Assembly (NCBI GenBank): GCA_014529385.2
Contig: CM043966.1
Span: 97,212,087-97,276,086, forward strand
Length of the DNA stretch: 64,000 nt
Origin: Adiantum capillus-veneris
Taxonomy: Eukaryota; Streptophyta; Polypodiopsida; Polypodiales; Pteridaceae
Direction of reading: 5' to 3'
Both the position numbers and the translations under genes were made by a program. The notes beneath the pieces are model-generated. The model searched no databases, was not told where the DNA came from, and saw only the letters and a list, made by a program, of their open reading frames with translations. Positions 54,929 to 64,000 of this stretch are shown here, piece by piece; the stretch's first letter is position 1; every line of letters starts with the position of its first letter.

Positions 54929-55812
54929 GTAGACATCCTACGCGTAGGATGTCTACCTTCTCTGTTTTTGGTGAAACTTGGCAGGCTTGTGGCCCTTGAC
55001 CTATGCAACATGGCTATGTAATTGGAATTGGGTTTGGGCATCAAAAAGTGCAATTTTTGGTAGATTTAGGCTTTTGGCTCACAAATTGGGTAGGATGTCC
55101 TAAACAGGTGGAAAATGATATTCAATTGGGTTGAAATTTGTTATACAGGCTTCTTCCACCATGTAAATGGTTCCCATGAAGTCAATTCCTGCACAGTAGG
55201 TCAAAATGACACTAGAGACATCCTACGCGTAGGATGTATATTTTATCAGAATGACTTGAAGTTAGTTCTGTGGGTAGCCCTTAGCATATGGAACATGGCC
55301 TTGCTCTTAGATTTTGATTTGGATAAGCATTGATGTTGTTAAGAGCATGTGTAGTGTTTTTAGGCTCAAAAAGTGCATCTTGGAGGTTTTGGGAGCCAAA
55401 TGTGATGGGAATGGATTGAAATTTGATACATGAGCTTGTGAAGGTGTTATAAAGACATCTGTAACTCAAAAATACCAGCTGGAGGTCAAATAGGTCATTT
55501 AGACATCCTACGCATAGGATGTCTATTTCATTAATTTTCACAACTGACCCCACAGTTAGCTTGGCAATGTGCTCATGAGTATATTGTGCAAGTTTCATGT
55601 GATTTGGACTAGTTTTGGTAGGTCTATGACCCCCATTATTGCCTCTATGCTCCGACTTTCCATTTTTTGATGCATATGAGGTCAACTCTTGTCCAAATGT
55701 GATGAAACTTGATGGCTAGCATGTATAAGCTATGCAGAAGCTGTGTGTGAGATGAGATGTTGAGTTTGGTTCCCATATATGGCCTTGAGACATCCTACAT
55801 GTAGGATGTCTC
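54929..55812. repeat. Array of four palindromes with about 285-bp period (G2-B)
   Basis: B1 (54929-54956, 28 bp, perfect), B2 (around 55218-55237), B3 (55501-55523, one arm change) and B4 (55787-55812, perfect, with ACATGT centre). The shared core is CATCCTACGCGTAGGATG. Centres lie at 54942.5, 55227.5, 55512.5 and 55799.5, so the spacing is 285, 285 and 287 bp. The DNA between is only weakly repetitive, for example TTGAAATTTG followed by TACA-GCTT in two units. Confidence 0.85.
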
Positions 55813-57550
55813 CTGATGAAATTTATATGAGAAGTGCTACTGGTACATGCCCTCGGTCCCCCTGAGTCCCTTTTAAGCCTTATTTCAACAAAAAAGTCAA
55901 ATTGATAGATAGAAACTCCCTGTTTGGCTTTCAGAGCCTTTGAGCCGTTTTCTGACTCTTGGAATGATTTTCGGCGATGGAATTTCTTGATGTTAGTCTC
56001 CATAGCTTCACGGTTCCTTGGGGATCCTTGCCATATGGTTTTTGTTGACTTTGGCTTCACCAGAGCTCCGTTTGGCAATTGTCACTCTGGAAGCGCCCGT
56101 GGTTGCCTTTACATGTCGTAGATGACTTGTGGTGGTCTACCACCATAGGACCTGGTTGTTGATGGTCTAGGAAAGCCGCTCGTGAAGTTTGGTGGCAAAC
56201 GGACATCCACTTTGGTCGCGTGAGAGCTAGTTGACGCTTTGTGTGTCTAATATCGTTTCTGAAGCTTAGTCCCACTTCGAGTCGCCTTATGGCCATGTGG
56301 GCTATATAGAATTGTAGAGCATGCCGAGATGCTCCTACCCATGAGTTTTGGTAGCATTTGGGCGCCTTTCCACCGATTTACCATTTGGTGGCCTCTTGCA
56401 GGGCTCTATAAGTTAGGGTTTTTTCCAATGGTTTTCTGCTACCTTTGTGCATTCAAAAGTGGTCTCCTATGCTAGGGTAAACCTCCGATGAAGCCTTATT
56501 GCTTTTGGGTTAGCCATTAGGTGGCCACTTCTACCTGTAGGTCTCTACTGCTCGTTTCCCGTGTGAACCCTACGCTAGTTTTCGCGACAAAACATCAAAC
56601 ATACGCGACAAAACATCAAACATTTGCGACAAAACATCAAACATACGCAAAAAGCTCAAGGTCATGAGCCTACCTCTCATATCTGGAGCCTGTCGGGTGG
56701 TCATGCACGTCGTAGAAGCAGCTGGAAGTCCGGTTCTCTCTAGGTGGCAAGAGCTCTCTCTTGAAGAAGGTAATAGTAGAAATGAGCTTTAAGTGAAGTG
56801 AAAAAATCTTAAAATGGGGTCCCCGAACCACTTTCCATGAAATTTGACATGTGCTCCCAACTTCTTGCTAGATACGGTTTAGGCTCGAAAAATTCTTGAT
56901 TTGGACTCCATTTGCCCAGTTTCCGAGAGGGGTCAAAATTTGGCCAAAACACGCTTTCCGCTCCATTCACATAATTGCACCCCCATTGTACCATAGGTTG
57001 TCCTATAGTCACTAATTATCCCCATATTTTTTGTTTTTCATTACAACCGTATTTCACCTGCTTTTTGTATTTTGAATTTTTTCTGCCGATAATTAGTAAA
57101 ATTAAAAAGAAAATAGCAAATTAATCCCAAAAAATCCCCAAAAAACATAATAACTCAAAAACATCTCCGCAAAACACTATATACACTCACATGCAATTTT
57201 TATGGCCGGATTTCTCCGTTTTACCAATATTTTTCCTGAAAAATGACTATTTTTACCTATGTACACACACCTAGGGGCTTGATTTGGCGTTTGGCCCCAT
57301 ATACTTGTAGATTCATGCTGTATAAGGGCATATGTACTTAGGTTAGTCCAAAAAGTTTTGCAATCAAACGACAACCCTCTAAAATAGTCGAAAAACATGC
57401 CCTTTTTTGCTCTTTTTACCATTGGGTCCGCATTTGAGAATGCCTCCCCCCCTCCTGGTCGGAGTCCTCGTGGATGACAAGGTATCGCCTCGGTGTATGT
57501 GCCATGCATGGGTTAAAAATTTTGCTAATTCTCGGCCGTGTAATGTGGCC
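55813..57550 (-). other. Long non-coding region of G2-B
   Basis: No gene. It aligns in order with 10090-11637 of G2-A. A triplicated short block around GCGACAAAACATCAAACAT lies at about 56580-56645. Confidence 0.55.
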
Positions 57551-57900
57551 CTATATGATGCATATTGAGTCAATGCATGAAAAAATCAATGCTGTGCAAG
57601 AGGAGGGAATAAGCAAAATGCTTATTGGCATTCGACGTCGAGGTTTCCTGTTTGTTGTTGATTTGGTTGGCGGATTTTCTTTGCAAGTAACAGTTGTAAC
57701 TCTACAGCTCTCTCTTTGATCGTCTTTCTTGCAAAAGTCGCTTGGTTTGCCACTACTGTCGATATGGCCATGGTTGTCTCCTTGGAGAGAATTGTCGTGG
57801 TAGAATTGGCCATAGTCCATTAGGAAATTTCGGAGGTCATTTGGAGGGCCTTCTAAGAAAATGTATTTTTTGCACTCTCTCTCTAGAAAAAATGACAAAT
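57551..57900 (-). pseudogene. G2-B pol C-terminal tail
   Basis: Minus-strand frames read RQPNQQQTGNLDVEC, matching the tail of G2-A pol. Everything upstream in pol is missing because other DNA begins near 57950. Confidence 0.45.
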
Positions 57901-58017
57901 AAAAGAGCTGGGTCTTTCATAGTAAAACTTCAAAAAGTGTACTTTAAGTAGATTCCTTACCCCTCTGAACATTCGTTCGTAGTGATTGAGGGATAATCCT
58001 CTTTTTAGTTGCATTGA

Positions 58018-60868
58018 ATGAACAACGTCAATACGGAGGGAATGAGGCTAACATGGAGGGACGAATCCGCAGCCGCTATTCACTTTCCATTAAACCTGCA
58101 CATTTGGCTAATGGCGCACTCCTCAAATGGCACAAATGTTACCCACAAACGAGCCAAATATCACCTTCACATTGATTTGGACAATGAGTACCAACCATTG
58201 ATTAAGCACAGTAAAACAAACACACATATACCTCCCACCTCCATAGACACGCTCAGAGCTCAAGGAGCTAAACACATAGATATCTGGACGAGAGGCTCTC
58301 TCTACCCTAAGAATCCAATAACTGATGCGTCTCCACCGTTTGTCAATCCTACAAGCTTATTGACCTTTGCTGGTGATGGAGAAAACGGCCTTCTGGGTTA
58401 TTGTAAATCACTTACAAGAGAAGCTGGAACTTACAAGAGCATTCTCCAAGCTCAACAATGTGAGATTGTTCGCCTTTCACATTTACATTCTACAGATCAG
58501 GTTACCATTTTGCAACATAAAACAGAGGTACAAGAACTGAAAGGAAAGGTGCGAAGTTGTCAAATGAAGGACACCATCTTGGGTGGTCGTATCCGAAAGA
58601 AGAAATTGCGCAATCTTGAAACATTGCAGGTTGCATCAGGAGGTCTCAAGAAAAGAATCCGAGCATTAAGGTGATGCTTCTTGGTTGGCTACATTGTCTT
58701 AGTTAAGTAATCTCTTTGTTTTTTCTTGTTATGCATTGTTTTTATGTGCCTAAATAGTGTTAGTGAAGCAAATTTTCTGTTATTTACTTATGCATTGTCT
58801 TCATGTAGAGACTCAATCTATCCTGACAAGGAAAACATTGACCCCAAAGCCAATATAGGAAAGAGATTGAAGCCACTTATAAGTAGAAGCCTGGCAGCAG
58901 ATATAGTACATGACAAGAAGTTTAAGGTTCTACAAAGAAATGTAGTGGACCGCTTTATTTCAGAGAACTCAGTGCCTGCAAAAGAGATACAAGGCACACT
59001 TGATTCACTTGGTGTAAGCAAAAGAGGATATTCGGCTATCCAAAAGTCTGTCTCATCCATCTTTGTTAGGAAGGGTATAAAATCCAAACTTCTACCATCA
59101 GCCTCAAGTGTTTGGAAAGAGAGGCTTCAGCTTAACGAGGCACAGGGAGACTATCTTGGACAGCCCTTTCATATTAAAGCAACTTACAGTGGCCATGGAG
59201 CGAACATGGCATATGATGAGTTCAACAATATTTTTATGGACCTGCGGATACTACAGAAGAGAATGGTGGAGTTTTACAACATCACATTTGAAGAGTCACG
59301 TGGACTATTACATTTTGTGTTAAAACTGGATGAGTGTGAGCTTGTTAAAGAGAAAAAGCTAGAGCGTGTTACTATTACTTTAATGAATAGAGCCCTCTCA
59401 AAGTGTCCCAGTGATGATCCTTTATATTTTAGTGTTCAATCAGAATCTAACATATGGTGGCTTGGTGCGTTTGAGGTAAGCGATATTCTCAAGTAAGCTC
59501 AAATGTTCAGATCTACTTAAGTCTCATTTATTTTGTGTTGCAGGTAAAGAAAGAAGATCATGAGATTCTATATTGGGTGTTCCATCGAACTAATATTCCT
59601 GAGCTGATTGATCGACAGACTAACCAGGGAGAGGTACTACGTCTAGATGGAAGGGGAGACTTTCAAGTTCAGTGGCATCTTGCAGGTGACCTTAAAACAT
59701 TAAAGTGCATGTATAATTGTGGAATGGGTGCAATGGCAAAGTCACCGTGTTTGTTCTGCATGGAGCCTGCAAAGGTCATGGACCCAAAGTGGTGGAGAAA
59801 AGCTCCAACACGTCACATTGAGGATCCTGCTTTTCGACCAGTTTTGAAAATACCACTTGTGAATGTCCACATTTGTACAATGCATGCCCTTTGTAGAATT
59901 GTAGAGAAATTGGTCTACTTATACATCGGGTTTGCTTGGAAGATTAAGAACTCTGCAGAACGACAAGTAGCCTTGCAGTGCTTAGAAATGGTACTGTCGG
60001 ATATGGGGCTTCATGGTGGCAATGTGAAAATCCAGCGGGATGAAAAGAGATCAACTGCTGAGAAGGATGTCCCATGCAAACCATCCATCGGTGGGGTGAA
60101 GGCACGGAGGTTTTTATCTAAGCCTCAAGGTACAAGAGATCCAAAGCTAACAAAACATGGAAAAATATATAACACATCTTATGTTAGCAAGGTAGAGTAT
60201 CAGAGCTGGAAAAAGCTACATATTGCAGTCAAAGACCACGAACCAACTACTCGTAACGCGAAGGCTGAGGTTTGGCGATCAATAGACATCCTATTTTTGA
60301 TGTGCGACAAAGATGACTGGTCACAAGGTGATATGAACAAGTTCAAGGAAAATCTCAACCTTCTGAAAAAATCATTCAAGACAGCATGGACAGACACCCA
60401 GATTACTCACTACATGGTATTATCATGTATTTCTTTCTCTCTTATGTGCAAATATGTGAGTGTAAAACATTCTAACTAATCTGTTTTCATATCCAACACA
60501 TCATCTTCAATCATTTGCCATATTTTATACAGAAGTATGGGAACCCGGCAATATGGAATACCCAAGGGATGGAAAAGTCTCATTACATGGCGAGAAATGC
60601 TTATTTCAGGCACACACGACATGGTGGGTCTCGAATCAAGGCTAACAGTTTGAGAGAACTATTTGAATGGTTCTATCGTAGAATCATTCATCGAATGCAG
60701 GCAAAAGAAGTCTTGGCAAATTCAGCAACAGCACAAGCCATCAAACATTTACAACAACAAAAAGCTAAAAGATCAATGGCATACAACAACTCCGGAGCTC
60801 GTGAAAGTCAACGAAGGTGGAGAGAGACAATGGTGTATGTGAATCACAAGTGGAGAAAGATACTCTGA
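58018..60868 (+). CDS. Four-exon gene for an 842-aa RAG1/Transib-like DDE transposase candidate
   Basis: Exons are 58018-58670, 58809-59475, 59544-60416 and 60533-60868, with GT-AG introns of 138, 68 and 116 bp. All junctions keep the frame, giving 842 codons without a stop. Residues 140-220 are charged and coiled-coil-like. Candidate catalytic residues are D392 (LKLDECEL), D489 (HLAGDLKTL) and E745 (QGMEKSHY). C509-x2-C512 (SPCLFC) follows the second Asp by 20 residues, CTMH is at 551-554 and H729 precedes the Glu. In RAG1 the triad is D600, D708, E962 with zinc Cys 727 and 730: the spacings 108 and 254 there compare with 97 and 256 here. The function as DNA recombinase is inferred; it could also be another RNase H-fold transposase or a domesticated one. 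No terminal repeats were found. The start codon is the first ATG; a further 5' exon is possible. Confidence 0.7.
58671..58808 (+). other. Intron 1 of the 842-aa gene
   Basis: GTGATG to ATGTAG, phase 2; the split codon becomes AGA. Confidence 0.75.
59476..59543 (+). other. Intron 2 of the 842-aa gene
   Basis: GTAAGC to TTGCAG, phase 0, 68 bp. Confidence 0.85.
60417..60532 (+). other. Intron 3 of the 842-aa gene
   Basis: GTATTA to ATACAG, phase 0. It joins THYM to KYGNPAIW. Confidence 0.8.
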
Positions 60869-60931
60869 GTGGATGACATTGTACAAAATTTATGTAATAC
60901 ATGATCTTATACAATTGGTACTTGAAGTGTA

Positions 60932-62820
<1,889 letters not shown>

Positions 62821-63004
62821 CTAATCATCAAGAAACATAACAAGTCAAAACCATGAGCAAACATGACAATTCTGCCAAAACCAAACCATCATGATCTCTC
62901 TCTCTCCCCTTATAGATATAAATATATCTATAAATAAATAAATATATATATATATATATCTGTCTCTCACCAAAGCACAAACAGAAACACACCTAGTCTC
63001 TCTC

Positions 63005-63005
<1 letters not shown>
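62821..63005. other. Non-coding, with CT and TA simple sequence
   Basis: No gene is seen. A TATA-rich run (ATAAATATATATATATATA) lies at 62936-62960. Confidence 0.6.
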
Positions 63006-63069
<64 letters not shown>

Positions 63070-63236
63070 ATTTGTCTATAGGACTAAAGGCGCGCGAGGA
63101 AGGAAATGTGCCTTTTGCAAACCTCTCCGCGCGCCTTAAGTACAACTGCGAGAGCAATAACAATACTAACGGCGCGCGGAGAGAGTTGCAAAAGGAACTT
63201 TCCCTTCCTCGCGCGCCTTTAGTCCAATAGACAAAT

Positions 63237-63328
<92 letters not shown>

Positions 63329-63330
63329 CG
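63006..63330. repeat. GC-rich foldback flanked by (CT)n and (GA)n
   Basis: Arms 63061-63135 and 63171-63246 are complementary with about six mismatches and include GGACTAAAGGCGCGCGAGGA and CTCTCCGCGCGCC. The loop is 35 bp. The (CT)n before and (GA)n after are also complementary, so the stem can extend well over 100 bp. It is probably a MITE. Confidence 0.85.
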
Positions 63331-63360
63331 TATGTGTCTCTGTCTATGGAACTATGGGTA

Positions 63361-63382
63361 TTGAGGTGTGTGTGTGTTGAAC

Positions 63383-63421
<39 letters not shown>
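63361..63421. repeat. (GT)n then (CA)n microsatellite
   Basis: GTGTGTGT, TTGAACAA, then CA repeats, itself an inverted repeat. Confidence 0.9.
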
Positions 63422-63422
<1 letters not shown>

Positions 63423-63540
63423 TTGTACCAACTGCTAGAAATACAGAGAGAAAGAGTGAGAGATCACCTTTTTTTGGTGGGGTTTGCAGGAACTCAAAGG
63501 GAGGTGTCTCCTCCATTGCTTTTCTCTGTGTCAAGCGGAG

Positions 63541-63551
63541 TCTGTCTTTCT

Positions 63552-63612
<61 letters not shown>

Positions 63613-63715
63613 TCTCTCTGAGAGTAAGGACTCCCTCTTTCTATATCTCTCTCAATCTGTGTCTCTCCCTCTCCCTATCTCTGTGACAAGCTGATCACGC
63701 TTTCTCTCTCTCTGA

Positions 63716-63762
<47 letters not shown>

Positions 63763-63830
63763 TGACAATCTGCTCACTCTCTCTCTCTCTCTCTATTGTT
63801 CTCTCTCTTTCTCTCTCTCAAAATCACACT
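63541..63830. repeat. (CT)n-rich simple sequence
   Basis: Several CT runs of 20-55 bp. No gene is seen. Confidence 0.9.
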
Positions 63831-63849
63831 TATAACGGATACACACGGC

Positions 63850-63970
63850 GGTGCCCCACGTGTCACAATAAATTAAAATATATTTGCATGCGGTCGCACG
63901 TGTGGTCATTATTATTTCCGTATACGTTTTGTACGCCATATAAAGAGGTCAAGAGAGAGAAAAAATACAC
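63850..63970 (+). promoter_or_regulatory. Possible promoter with G-box-like sites and TATA
   Basis: CCCACGTGTCAC (63855) and GCACGTGTGG (63896) are G-box-like and CATATAAAG (63938) is TATA-like, followed by a GA-rich leader. A gene starting beyond the window on the plus strand is possible. Confidence 0.35.
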
Positions 63971-64000
63971 CTCGTGAAAGAGAGTGAGTGAGTGAGAGAG

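Larger units (their letters stand above)
46340..57950 (-). mobile_element. G2-B: second copy of the Tat-like Ty3/gypsy family, 5' truncated
   Basis: On the minus strand it reads pol C-terminal tail (57900-57550), long non-coding region, four palindromes, extra ORF (from 54764), purine tract and 3' LTR. The order and several sequence blocks match G2-A. Copia C3 splits the extra ORF. Upstream of about 57950 the element is replaced by the gene pair. The left end of the LTR is not resolved, so the start given here is approximate. Confidence 0.65.

Noticed and set aside
54929-55812. CRISPR-like array of palindromic repeats
   Set aside because: Spacers of about 260 bp, nuclear plant context and retroelement position rule it out.
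57551-57898. Independent gene on the minus strand
   Set aside because: It aligns with the pol tail of G2-A (QQQT block), so it is part of G2-B.
63850-63970. Promoter of the minus-strand unknown gene
   Set aside because: The TATA-like sequence is oriented to the right, away from that gene. It is listed only as a possible promoter of a gene beyond the window.

Overview
This window looks like an intergenic, transposon-packed stretch of a land-plant nuclear genome. The primer-binding sites I can see (chromovirus G1 and copia elements C1, C2a, C2b and C3) match plant initiator tRNA-Met (TGGTATCAGAGC). The element families (chromovirus, Tat-like Ty3/gypsy, several Ty1/copia, CACTA) are plant types, genes have GT-AG introns, and GA/CT microsatellites are very long. 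A large-genome plant is likely; the sequence alone does not give the species.

Layout. (1) 1-23562, minus strand: a decayed Ty3/gypsy element, here G2-A, runs right to left as gag, protease, RT, RNase H, integrase, a second protease-like domain, a non-coding stretch with periodic palindromes, and an extra 3' ORF that leaves the window at base 1. Two younger elements sit in it: chromovirus G1 (607-9516) and copia C1 (14908-20446). (2) 23585-26142: the 5' part of a CACTA element (minus), with terminal repeat, TNP2 fragment, microsatellites and a duplicated tRNA-like SINE. (3) 26378-33456: a BED zinc-finger remnant and a protein-kinase-like pseudogene split by copia C2a (27849-32983). (4) 33457-38215: non-coding DNA with tandem arrays, a 281-bp foldback and an old G1-type LTR remnant. 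(5) 38216-44044: copia C2b, sister of C2a, itself carrying a solo LTR of the C1 family (39009-39790). (6) 44515-46240: a CACTA TNP2 pseudogene (plus). (7) about 46340-57950, minus: G2-B, a second copy of the Tat-like family, with 3' LTR, extra ORF (split by copia C3, 48762-53995), palindrome array and the end of pol. (8) 57950-62820: two tail-to-tail multi-exon genes that look intact. The first encodes an 842-aa protein with a transposase-like D, D, C-x2-C, E layout close to RAG1; the second is unknown. (9) 62821-64000: microsatellites, a GC-rich foldback and a promoter-like end.

Most coding DNA here is selfish and broken by stops or frameshifts. The exceptions are the 842-aa gene, which splices cleanly through three introns, its convergent neighbour, and G1, which has only two stop codons. 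The most unusual items are the RAG1-like gene, the G2 family (two retropepsin-like domains, duplicated integrase zinc domain, about 285-bp-period palindromes, conserved extra ORF), and the inactivating lesions shared by two independent C2 insertions.
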